Assembly (NCBI GenBank): GCA_007570785.1
Contig: ML662466.1
Coordinates: 1,312,938-1,376,937, forward strand
Source: Antilocapra americana
Lineage: Eukaryota; Chordata; Mammalia; Artiodactyla; Antilocapridae
Direction of reading: 5' to 3'
DNA: 64,000 nt
The notes below the pieces were generated by a model. The model was not told the DNA's origin, made no database searches, and saw only the letters and a list, made by a program, of their open reading frames with translations. Shown one piece after another: positions 47,478 through 57,180 of this stretch. The position numbers and the translations under genes were made by a program. Within the stretch, counting starts at the first letter, position 1, and each line of letters opens with the position of its first letter.

Positions 47478-48780
47478 GTTTTATCAGTTCATTTCAAATC
47501 AGTCTCTCAGTCATGTCTGATCCTTTGCAATCCCATGAATCACAGCATGCCAGGCCTCCCTGTCCATCACCAACTCCCCGAGTTTACCCAAACCTATGTT
47601 CATGAAGTCGGTGATGCCATCCAGCCATCTCATCCTCTGTCATCTCCTTCTCCTTCTGACCCCAATCCTTCTCAGCATCAAGGTCTTTTCCAATGAGTCA
47701 GCTCTTTGCATGAGGTGGCCAAAGTATTGGGGTTTCAGCTTCAACATCAGTCCTTCCAATGAATACCTAGGACTGGTCTTCTTTAAGATGAACTGGTTGG
47801 ATCTCCTTGCAGTGCAAGGAACTCTCAAGAATCTTCACCAACACCACAGTTCAAAAGTATAAATTCTTCAGTGCTCAGCTTTCTTCACAGTCCAACACTA
47901 ACATCCATACATGACTACTGAAAAAACCATAGCCTTGACTAAACAAATCTTTGTTAGCAAAGTAATGTTTCTGCTTTTCAATATGCTATCTAGGTTGGTC
48001 ATACCTTTACCTTCCAAGCAGTAGGCATCTTTTAATTTCTGAAATCATAATCTGCAGTGATTTTGGAGGTCCCAAAAATAAAGTCTGGCTCTGTTTCCAC
48101 GGTTTCCCCATCTGGTCCCATGGGACCAGATGTCATGATCTTAGTTTTTTGAATGTTGAGCTTTAAGCCAATTTTTTTTCACTCTCCTTTTTCACTTTCA
48201 TCAAGAACATTTTTAGTTTCTTTTCACTTTCTGCCATACGAGTGATGTCATCTGCATATTTGAGATTATTGATATTTCTCCCAGCAATCTTGATTCCAGC
48301 TTGTGCTTCTTCCAGCCCAGCATTTCTCATGATGTACTCTGCATATAAGTTAAATAAGCAAGGTGACAATATATAGCCTTGACATACTCCTTTTCCTATT
48401 TGGAACCAGTCTGTTGTTCCATGTTCTAACTGTTGCTTCCTAATCTGCATACAGGTTTCTCAAGTGACAGGGCAGATGATCTTGTATTCCCATCTCTTTC
48501 AGAATTTTTCACAGTTTATTGTGATCTACACAGTCAAAGGCTTTGGCATAGTCAATAAAGTAGAAATGGATGTTTTTCTGGAACTCTCTTACTTTTTTGA
48601 TGATCCAGCAGATGTCGGCAAGTTGATCTCTGATTCCTCTGCCTTTTCTGAAACTAGCTTGAACATCTGGAAGGTCATGGTTCATGTATTGCTGAAGCCT
48701 GTCTTGGAGAATTTTGAGCATTACTTTACTATTGTGTGAGATAAGTGCAACCGTGGGGTAATTCAAGCATTGTTTGACAC
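47478..48780 (-). mobile_element. BovB 3' portion, minus strand
   Basis: 3' end at the left (AATCAGTCTCTCAGTCATG), then C-terminal and RT sequence. The minus frame at 48,163-48,450 has GTTDWFQIGKGVCQGYILSP and an intact YADD catalytic box. 48,509-48,766 has QASFRKGRGIRDQLADICW and IDYAKAFDCVDHNKL. Truncated within the RT domain. Confidence 0.9.
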
Positions 48781-48866
48781 TATTATACTATATTACAGTA
48801 TACTATATTGTATATATACATACATTATTATACTATACTATAGCATACTATATAGTATACTATGAT
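48781..48866. repeat. AT-rich imperfect palindromes (TATACTATA type)
   Basis: About 85 bases built from TATACTATA/TATAGTATA variants, which are self-complementary and could extrude as a cruciform. It lies between the BovB break and the L1 terminus. Confidence 0.85.
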
Positions 48867-48905
48867 GTATACTTCAATAAAAAAAATTTACCATGACTGG
48901 GAAAA

Positions 48906-49333
48906 AAAAGCGATTGTTATATTTTATCGTGTGTAAAGTATGCAGCCAAAGAAAAGTGCTGTCAATAAAAACAGCTAGTCACTTCATGGCAGGCTTGATG
49001 AAATACTTACAGAGATGTATACTGATTTCTCACTTTATCAAAAAACACACCAAGGAATGAGATGGATTGACGTATGGAGAGTGAAATGTACAAATGGATA
49101 GACACACCACAATGAAAGTATTGTAAAATAGTTACAGTAGAATGTAAGTGGGATGTCTTTTTGTATTAAGTAGAAAACATGTTCAACCTCATTGAATGTT
49201 TGTAAATTGTTATAACAAAGTGTTAGGAAAACTACAGTGCAAAGAACAATGAAAACAAAAATGGACATGAAATATAATTTCAAATTAAAATATATGAGCT
49301 GAAAGAAGTAACCGAAGAGATAGTCTAAAATAT
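48906..49333. other. Unassigned DNA; right part is copy 1 of a local tandem duplication
   Basis: No repeat family recognised in 48,906-49,180. From about 49,180 to 49,333 the sequence (TTGAATGTTTGTAAATTG, CAAAGAACAATGAAAAC, TGAGCTGAAAGAAG) is repeated at 49,925-50,075. Confidence 0.6.
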
Positions 49334-49758
49334 TGTGTGCTCAGCTCCTTAATCGCATCTGATTCTTTTTTTTAAATTAATTAATGAAAATTTTCCTTTA
49401 CATTATAGAGTTGGTTTTGCCATACATTGACATGAATCCACCATGGGTATACATGGGTTCCCCATCCAGAACCTCCCCTCCACCTCACTCCTGATTCCAT
49501 CCCTCTGGGTCATCCCAGTGCACCAGCCCTGTGCACTCTGTATCATGCATCAAACCTGGGCTGGCAACTGTCTGATTCTTTTTCAACCCAATAGACTGTA
49601 ACCCACCAGGCTCCTCTGTCCATGTGATACTCCAGGCAAGAATACTGGAGTCAGTTACCAATTCTTTCTCAAGGGAATCCTTCCAAAACAGGGATCTAAC
49701 TCCTGATTCCTGCATTAGCAGGCAGGTTTGTTATCACTGAGTCACCCAGAAAGCCCCG
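49334..49758 (-). mobile_element. Bov-tA SINE, minus strand, split by an L1 3' end
   Basis: Left piece TGTGTGCTCAGCTCCTTAAT to 49,370, right piece from 49,571 (CAACCCAATAGACTGTAACC, TCCATGTGATACTCCAGGC, AAAGCCCC). Possible target duplication AAATAT at 49,328-49,333 and 49,759-49,764. The duplicate copy at about 50,075-50,085 shows the empty site. Confidence 0.88.
49371..49570 (-). mobile_element. 200-bp L1 3' end inserted in the SINE
   Basis: Minus-strand L1 terminus (TTTTGCCATACATTGACATG, CATGCATCAAACCTGGGCTG) flanked by the perfect 13-bp repeat TCTGATTCTTTTT at 49,358-49,370 and 49,571-49,583. Severely 5'-truncated. Confidence 0.95.
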
Positions 49759-50414
49759 AAATATGAACTGTAATGAAGCTAAACATGACCTTTGTTTACT
49801 TTTTCATACTCCGTGTACTGACCAAGTTTTTTTGCTAACATCCACTGACTACATTTCCTATAATAGTTGCATCACCTTCCTGCTATCCTGGTAGAATATA
49901 ACTGGGGAATCTTGTATGTTAGCTATGAAAAATTTTAAACGTTATTGAATGTTTGGAAATTTTATAATAAAATGTTCAGGGAGTACAGAACAAAGAACAA
50001 TGAAAATGAAAATGTACATGAAGTGTAATTCCAATTTTAAAAACATGAGCTGAAAAATGATGGAGAGGAAATAGATGAAAATCTGAACTGTGATGAAAGT
50101 AATCGTGTTTTGTACTTATTGTTTCAAACTCTGTGCACTGACCAAGTTCATTTCCCAATATCCACAAACTGCATTTTCCATAATCAAAGTAACATCACCT
50201 TCCCTATGGCCCAAATGAGATAGTCCTACTAGGTAACATCATTGACCTGCTTATGCTTCTCTCCTTCTCTTTGCCTTTGAGCACCTGCTGAGGCTCCCAG
50301 AGTCCTCCAATTATAGCTTTAGAGATGTGTACCTGTTGGCTTCACAGAGCTGACCAAACCTATGACTGACTCATTCTGTTTGGAATACCAGGTGCAGCCC
50401 CACCCATTCTGGCA
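49759..50414. repeat. Local tandem duplication of about 300 bp, then unassigned DNA
   Basis: 49,759-49,890 (GTGTACTGACCAAGTTTTT, GCATCACCTTCCTGC) matches 50,080-50,215 (GTGCACTGACCAAGTTCAT, ACATCACCTTCCC). Together with 49,180-49,333 versus 49,925-50,075 this defines two tandem copies. 50,216-50,414 is unrecognised single-copy-looking DNA with no gene evidence. Confidence 0.7.
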
Positions 50415-50829
50415 TCATCTAGAGTCTTTTCCAACATCACTGTTCAAAAGCATCTCTCTATAAAAAGCATCTCATCTATCAAAAATGCTTAGCTTTTTTA
50501 TAGTCCAACCCTCATATCCATACATGACTACTGGAAAAACATAGCTTTAACTAGATGGACTTTTGTTGGCAAAGTAATGTCTCTGCTTTTTAATATGCTG
50601 TTCAGGTTGGTCAAAGCTTTTATTCCAAGGAATAGGTTAATTTAAATTTCATGCCTGTAGTGATTTTGGAACCCCAAAATAAAGCCTCTCACTGTTTCCA
50701 GTGTTTTCCCATCTATTTGCCATGAAGTGATGGGTCCAAATATCATGAACTTAGTTTTCTGAATATTGAGTTTCAAGCCAACTTTTTCAGTCTCCTCTTT
50801 CATTTTCATCAAGGGGCTGTTTAGTTCTT
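50415..50829 (-). mobile_element. BovB fragment adjoining the pentamer array
   Basis: Reversed BovB RT/C-terminal sequence (TCTTTTCCAACATCACTG, TAGATGGACTTTTGTTGG, TTCATTTTCATCAAGGGGC). It stops in the middle of BovB at 50,829, exactly where the pentamer repeats begin, and lacks the normal 3' terminus at its left end. Confidence 0.85.
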
Positions 50830-51078
50830 CTTAGCCTTCCCTAGCTCAACTCTCCTCTGCTCAGCTCTCCTCAATTAGCTTTCCTTAGCCTAGTTCTCTT
50901 TAGCTCAGCTCACCATAGCTCAGCCCTCCTTAGCTTAGCTCTCCTTAGGGTAGCTCAGCTGTTCTTAGCTCAGCCCGCTTTTCTAAGCTCTCAGCCAAGC
51001 TCAGCACACCTTAGCTCTCCTTAGTGCAGTTCTCCTTAGCTTAATTCTCTTTATCTTAGCTATTCTTAATTAGCTACC
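50830..51078 (-). repeat. Switch-like pentamer repeats, inverted arm
   Basis: About 250 bp of TTAGCTCTCCTTAGCTCAGC-type sequence. Read on the minus strand it is the same GCTGA/GCTAA/GGAGA pentamer series as the array that follows in the opposite orientation. AGCT occurs very densely. The left edge is the broken end of a minus-strand BovB. Confidence 0.92.
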
Positions 51079-52796
51079 CTAGAGACCTATGAAGATCTAA
51101 GGAGAGTTGAGCTGAGGAGGGCTAAGGAGAGCTGAGCTGAGGAGGGCTAAGCTAAGGAGGGCTGAGTTAAGGAGGGCTAGGAGGGCTGACCTTGAAGGAG
51201 CTGAGCTAAGGTGAGCCTGCTAAGGAGAAGTAATTAAGGAGAAATAAGGTAAGCTGAGATAAGGAGAGCTATGGACAGCTTAGCTAAGGAGAGCTAAGGA
51301 AAGCAAAGCTAACTAAAGGAGAGTTGAGTTCAGGAGAGCTAAGTTTATGGGAGTTGAGTTAAGGAGCAGAACCACGTAAGGAACAGAGCCACACTAAGGA
51401 GATCTAGGAGGGCTGAGCTTAGGAGAGCTGAGCTAAGGAAAGCTGAGCTAAGGAGACTTAAACTAAGGAGAAGTAATTAAGGAGAGCCAAGGAGGGCTGA
51501 GATCAAGAGAATTAAGATAAAGAGAGGAGAGCTGAGTTAAGGAAAACTAAGCTGGGGAGAGTCAAGCTAATGAAAGCTATCCTAAGGAGAGCTGAGCTAA
51601 GAGACATGTGTTAAGAAGAGCTATGCTAAGGAGAGTTGAGTTTAGCATTGGAGGACTAAGCTTAGGGGAGCTGAATCAAGGTGAGCTAAGCTAAAGGGAG
51701 CTAAGCTATAGAGAGCTACACAGAGCTAAACTAAGAAGAAGTAATTAAGGAGAGCTATCTTAAGGAAGGATGAGCTAAGGAGAGCTATGTAGAACTGAGC
51801 TGAAGGGAGCTAAGCTAAGGAGAACTATAGACAGCTAAGTTAAGGAGAGCCAAGCTAAAGAGAAGAGAGCTGAGATAATGATAGCTATTTTAAGAAAGAC
51901 TGAACTAAGGAAAGCTGAGCTGAGGATAGCTGAGCTGAGGAGGGCTAAGCCAAGAACAGTTGAGCTAAGCTATGGAGAGCTATGGAGAGCTAAACTAAGG
52001 GGAAATAATTAAGGAGAGCTATCCTAAGAAGGACTGAGCCAAAGTGAGCTAAGCTAAGGAGAACTGAATTAAAGAAAGCTAAGCTAAGGTGACTTGAGCT
52101 AATGATAGTTATCCTAAGGAGGGCTGAGCTAAGGAGGGTTAAGCTAAGGAGAGGTGAGCTATCGAAAACTATGGAGATTTAAGCCAAGGAGAAAGTAATA
52201 AAGGAGAGCTATCCAAAGATGGGCTGATCTAAGGAGAGTTTAGCTAAGGTGAGCTATGGACAGCTAAGCTAAGGAAAGCCAAGCTAATGATAGCTATCCT
52301 AATAAGAGCCTGTAGAGCTAATCTAAGGAGGAGTGATCGGAGAAGCACCAAGCTAAGGAAAACTACAGAGAGCTAAACTAAGGAGAGCTGATCTGAGAAG
52401 CACTGAGCTGGGGAAGGCTAAGAAATGGAGAGCTGAGTTAAGGAGTTCTATGCTATGAAGATCTAGGAGGGCTGAGATTAGGGGTGCTGAGCTCAGGTGA
52501 GCTAAGATAATGAGAGCTGAGATAAGGAGAGTGGTCAAGAAGAGCTATTCTAAGGAGGGCTGAGCTAAGGAGAGCCAAGCTAATAATAGCTATAATAATG
52601 AGGCTGAGATAAAGAAAGCTATGGGGAGCTGAGCTGAGGAGGGCAAAGCTATGGAGTCCTATGGAGAACTAAGCTAAGGAGCAGTAATTAATAAAGGCTA
52701 AGGAGAGCTATTCTGAGAAGGGCTGAGCTAAGGAGAGCTACACTCTGGAAAGCTATAATAGGGAGAGCTAAACTAAGGAGAAGTAATTAAGGAGAG
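51079..52796 (+). repeat. Switch-like pentamer array, main block
   Basis: About 1.7 kb in which long runs parse into five-base words: GCTGA, GCTAA, GGAGA, GGAGG (equivalently GAGCT, GGGCT, AAGGA). AGCT and purine bias on the plus strand are pronounced. A longer word, GTAATTAAGGAGAGCTATC with variants, recurs at 51,230, 51,473, 51,741, 52,005, 52,195, 52,684 and 52,783, giving a looser 245-265 bp higher-order period. Mammalian immunoglobulin switch-mu regions are built of GAGCT/GGGCT pentamers. No immunoglobulin exon is seen nearby, so 'switch-like' describes sequence only. An unrelated pentamer minisatellite is the main alternative. Confidence 0.93.
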
Positions 52797-54362
52797 ATCA
52801 TCACACCACAATCAACATGGTATGATCACTTACTTAGAGCCAGACATCCTGGAATGTGAAGTCAAGTGGGCTTTAAGAAGCATCAGTATGAAAGAAGCTA
52901 GTGGACATGATGGGATTTCAATTGAACTCATTCAAATTGTAAAAGATGATGTTGTGAAAGTGCTGCACTCAATATGCCAGCAAATTCGGAAAACTCAGCT
53001 GTGGCTGCAAGACTGGAAAAGGTCAGTTTTCATTCCAATACCAAAGAAAGTCAATGCTAAAGAATGATCAAACACACAATTGCACAATTGCACACAATAT
53101 GCACACAATATGCACAATTGCATAACCTTACAGGCTAGTAAAGTAACACTCAAAATTTTCCATGCCAGGCTACAACAGTATGTGAACCATGAAATTCCAG
53201 ATGTTCAAGCTGTTTTAGAAATGACAGAGGAACCAGAGATCAAATTTCCAACATCTGTTAGAGTATGAAAAAGGCAAGTGAGTTCCAGAAAAACATCTAA
53301 TTATACTTTATTGACTATGACAAAGACCTTGACTGTGAGGATCACAACAAACTGTGGAAAATTATTCAAGAGATGGGAATAACAGACCACCTGACCTCCC
53401 TCTTAAGAAATCTGTATGCAGGTCAGGAAGCAAAAGTTAAAACTGGACATAGAACAACAGATTGATCCAAATAGAGAAAGGAGTAAATCAAGGTTATATG
53501 TTAGCACCCTGCCTATTTAACTTATATGCAGAGAACATCATGTGAAATGGTTGATTAGTTGAAGCACAAGCTGGAATCAATATTGCTGGAAGAAATATCA
53601 ATAATCTCAGATATGCATGACACCACCCTTATGTCAGAAAGTGAGGAAGAACTAAAGAACATCTTGATGAAAGTGAAAGAGGGGAATGAAAATGTAGGCT
53701 GAAAACTCAACATTCAGAACACTAAGATCATGGCACCTAGTCCCATCAATTCATGGCCAATAGATGAGGAAACAGTGGGAAAAGTGACAGACTATATTTT
53801 AGGCTGCAAAATCACTGCAGTTATGAAATGAAAATACGCTTACTTCTTGGAAGAAAAGTTATGACCAATCCAGACAACGTGTTAAAAAACAGAAACATTA
53901 CTTTGCCAGCAAAAGTCCAGCTAGTCTGTATGGATATGAGAGTTGGATTTCAAAAAAAAAAAAAAAAAAAAGCATAGTGCTAAAGAATTGATGCTTTTGA
54001 ATTATGGTGTTGGAGAAGAATCTTGAGAACCCCTTGGGCTGCAAGGAGATCCAAGCAGCCCACATATAAGGAAATCAGTTCTGAATATTTATTGTAAGGA
54101 CTGATGCTGAAGCTGAAACTCCAGAATTTTCCACCTGATTGAAGAATTGATTCACTTTATAAGACCCTGATGTTGGGAAAGATTTAGGGTTGGAGGAGAA
54201 AGGGACATCAGAGGACGAGATGGTTGGATGTAATCACTGACTCAATGTACATAAGTCTGAGTAAATTCTGGGAGTTGTTGATGGACAGAGAGGCCTGGTA
54301 CTCTGCATTCCATGGAGTCCCAAAGAATCAGACAAGACTGAGAGAGTCAACTGACTGACTGG
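52797..54362 (+). mobile_element. BovB inserted in the pentamer array
   Basis: 5'-truncated BovB from the RT entry region to the true 3' end. 52,822-53,067 translates to SMKEASGHDGISIELIQIVK and QQIRKTQLWLQDWKRSVFIP. The end is CAAGACTGAGAGAGTCAACTG at about 54,333-54,353. Pentamer repeats resume directly afterwards. The flanks AGGAGA and AGGATA may be a decayed target duplication, but the host repeats make this hard to judge. A small CACAATTG/CACAATATG tandem expansion lies at 53,075-53,125, and a 20-base A run at 53,952-53,971. Confidence 0.92.
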
Positions 54363-54685
54363 AGGATAACTAAGCTAATGACAGCTATTCTAAGGAGGGC
54401 TGAGCTAAGGAGAGCCAAGTTAATGATAGCTATATAAAGAGGGCTAAGCCAAGAAGAGCTAAACTAAGCAAAGATATGTGGGGCCAAGCTAATGATAACT
54501 CTAGTAAGGACAGCTATGCTAAGGAGAGCTAGATGGGCTAAGCTTAGGGTCACTGAGCTACGGGGAGCTAAGCTAAGCCGAGTTACAGACAATTGAGCTA
54601 AGGAGGTCTAAGCTAAGGAGAGTTAAGTTAAGAAGATCTGCACTAGGACAGATGCACTGAGGAGAATTAAGGAAGACTGAGCTAA
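54363..54685 (+). repeat. Switch-like pentamer array, right end
   Basis: GAGGGCTGAGCTAAGGAGAG-type repeats resume after BovB and fade out by about 54,685 into the first 1.25-kb unit. Confidence 0.92.
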
Positions 54686-54689
54686 GAAG

Positions 54690-55960
54690 AGTGAGGAGAC
54701 ATTAGGTTTGGTAGCTTCTCTGGCTCATTTTACTCAAATGTACAACCAGGCTGACAACAACTCTAAGGCAGCAGTAGCCATTCTAAAAGAGGAGGGAATA
54801 ATAATAAAAATCCTTGCAGCATGGAGGCTTTTCTCTATATCCCTAGCCTTCAAATGATGATAAATGTCTGATATCCACAAGGCCACTGGACTCAACATGA
54901 CACTTACCCTTCAACATGCCAGGGGGTCACATACTCAAAAAAAAAAAATAATAATGATGTTAAAACAAACAAACCTGGGGCATATTCAGGAAGTAAACAT
55001 CACCAGGTAAGTACAACTCAAAGTGCTTTCAAAATCCCAAAATCCCATGAGTAGTGCAAAAAACCCATGAATAGTGCTCAACAAAGTTTCCTATCAGAGA
55101 TACAAAATCTAAATGGTGAAAGGCATCAAATCTGAACACTGAAAAATGCCGCCATAGAAAATGGTCTACACCAGAAATGGTAGATAAACGTGTTGGGCAG
55201 GGAATCCCTTTATAGTAGTAGGGGCATATTAGTGGGAAGAGCTGGTATAAAAATAACTGTCCACATGTCTTTATAGAAACAAAAGAGACACAAAGTATCA
55301 CATGGCCTCTCCATTCTTAGTGTACTTCAAAAACACACAGATTTTGAAATTTTCAATCCCCAGATATTATCACTGGGGATATTATTAACACTGCAGCAGT
55401 ATTCCCAATACCACAGGATGAAAGTAAAGGAAGTACACAGAGATGGAGACAAGTGTGGATCAAGGAATGGCATGCAGGTTCACAATGACCTATGACTCAG
55501 GCACTGAAACAAGGAAATAATATCATTGTCAGAGGAACAGATCAGTGTGGTGATAATCAGAGACAGTGAAGAAGGTTAGATTCGAGATACATCATATGAT
55601 TTACCTTTCAAATGGAACAGACAATATAGCTGGCAGTAAGTATCCTGACCAAGATGAAATGTACACGGTCCTGGGAACACGTTGCTGCTTAGCAAAGGGG
55701 ACAGGTAAGAGGAAGTCTTATATCAGAAGGCTGAAATTCATGGAGTCCCACAAATACCTATCAAATATATAATACACAGGGACCAACGTAGCAAGCGTGA
55801 TATATTGAAGAATCCCTGAGAGCCCATTGGGGGAATTAAGCACTAGTGAATGCTCTGTGTATTGGTGTAAGGGAGCAAGAATCAATACAGCCACAAAAAG
55901 GCAACTCTGTACATCATTGTGTCAAACAAGATACTTGAAGTATAATAAAGCTGGGAAGCA
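54690..55960 (+). repeat. About 1.25-kb tandem unit A
   Basis: First of five diverged, same-orientation units. The anchor CTCATTTTACTC is at 54,724. It is closest to unit E: both have CATGACACTTACCCTTCAACATG-like and GGACTCAAC blocks. The middle of the units resembles very old L1 3' sequence. No coding frame survives; the 55,029-55,301 minus frame is chance. Confidence 0.75.
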
Positions 55961-57180
55961 AGGAAACAGAAGTTTTTTGGAGGCTTTCTTTAGCTCATTC
56001 TACTCTTACTTACAAACAGAAATGACACATACATCTACAGATGTAGTTACCATAAGTAACAGGAAGAGAACAGGAAGAAATGCCGTTTCCTTGTGGCCAC
56101 TCTCAGGATCAGCAGCCTTCGGACTGGGCTGATGGACACTGACTATTCACAAGGTGGCCAGCTTCTAAGTGACAACTACCCTTACAAAATGGCCAGGGAT
56201 GGCACACCAAAATAAAAATAAGAACATACCACATGATTAGGAATAAAACTTCAACAGATAAACACAAGTCAATGCTTAGAAAGAAGACTCTGGAAATGTG
56301 GCTCATTTGCTTCACTATCAGTGATATGAAAAGTTAAAATTCAACTCAATATCACTACCGAGAAACCAAAAAGGTCACTATACAAAACTCTACAGACAAG
56401 ATAAGTAGATCAATTTTAGCAAAGAGGACCCTTGTATGCCACTGGTGGGAGGTAACCTGTCAGGGAATTTATGGACATGACATTCAAAGGACCTTGGAAT
56501 CATAAAATGAGACAGATGATGCATGTGACAGTTCCATTCTCAGTGTATCCAACAGATTGTGGAAAACAAACACCCATACCCACACTCCCACAAACATGCA
56601 TTGAAGCAGCATTCACCATGCCCAACAGATGACAGGAAAGAGAATTGTTAGGTGCAGATGAAAAGAGAAAGAAATGGAACAGAGAGACCCAACGAAATAT
56701 GACTCCAACATTATGAAAACACACAAAAAATTTCACTTTCAGGGATACAAAGAAATCTAGAGCAAATCACAGTAAGTCAAGAAAAGCAGGTTAAAGAGAT
56801 ATCACAATATATACTATTCAGAGGGGATTAACAAACATATTGATGGTGATGAGTACCCAAACAAGAGTAACGGGGCTTACACTCCCAGTAAGAAGATGAT
56901 TAGCAAAGAGTATTGGTTCGGAAGAGGCCCAAAGGTGAAGGCTGGATTAAATTTATACCCACAAATACCTATGCAGCTGATAATCCACATGTACCTCCTA
57001 TATCAAGAGACACGTACTCAACAGATTCTAAAAATTATAGCTGTGGCAGTAACCACAGCTGAATAACTCCAGGTATCTATGGAATGGAATGAGAAACTGT
57101 TTCTCTGTAGCAACTACAATGGTGTCAAGAGTCTTATATAAGTAATAACATTTCACTTAAAGAAAAACATCAAAGAGTAA
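55961..57180 (+). repeat. About 1.25-kb tandem unit B
   Basis: Anchors: CTCATTCTACTC at 55,994, CCTTGTGGCCAC at 56,089, GATGGTGATGAG at 56,842. These recur in the same order and spacing in unit C. The L1-like part lies at about 56,340-56,640 (TGCCACTGGTGGGAGG, CATTGAAGCAGCATTCACC). Confidence 0.78.

Noticed and set aside
47471..48783. ACACTAT as a target duplication of the BovB at 47,478
   Set aside because: The right-hand copy partly overlaps sequence normal for BovB (TTTGACAC...), so the match may be coincidental.
50830..52796. CRISPR-like array
   Set aside because: The repeats are contiguous pentamers without unique spacers, in mammalian DNA.
50830..54685. A functional immunoglobulin switch region
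   Set aside because: Pentamer similarity alone is not enough: no I-exon, constant exon or J segment is visible, the array is partly inverted, and the GCTAAGGAG word is not a canonical switch-mu word.
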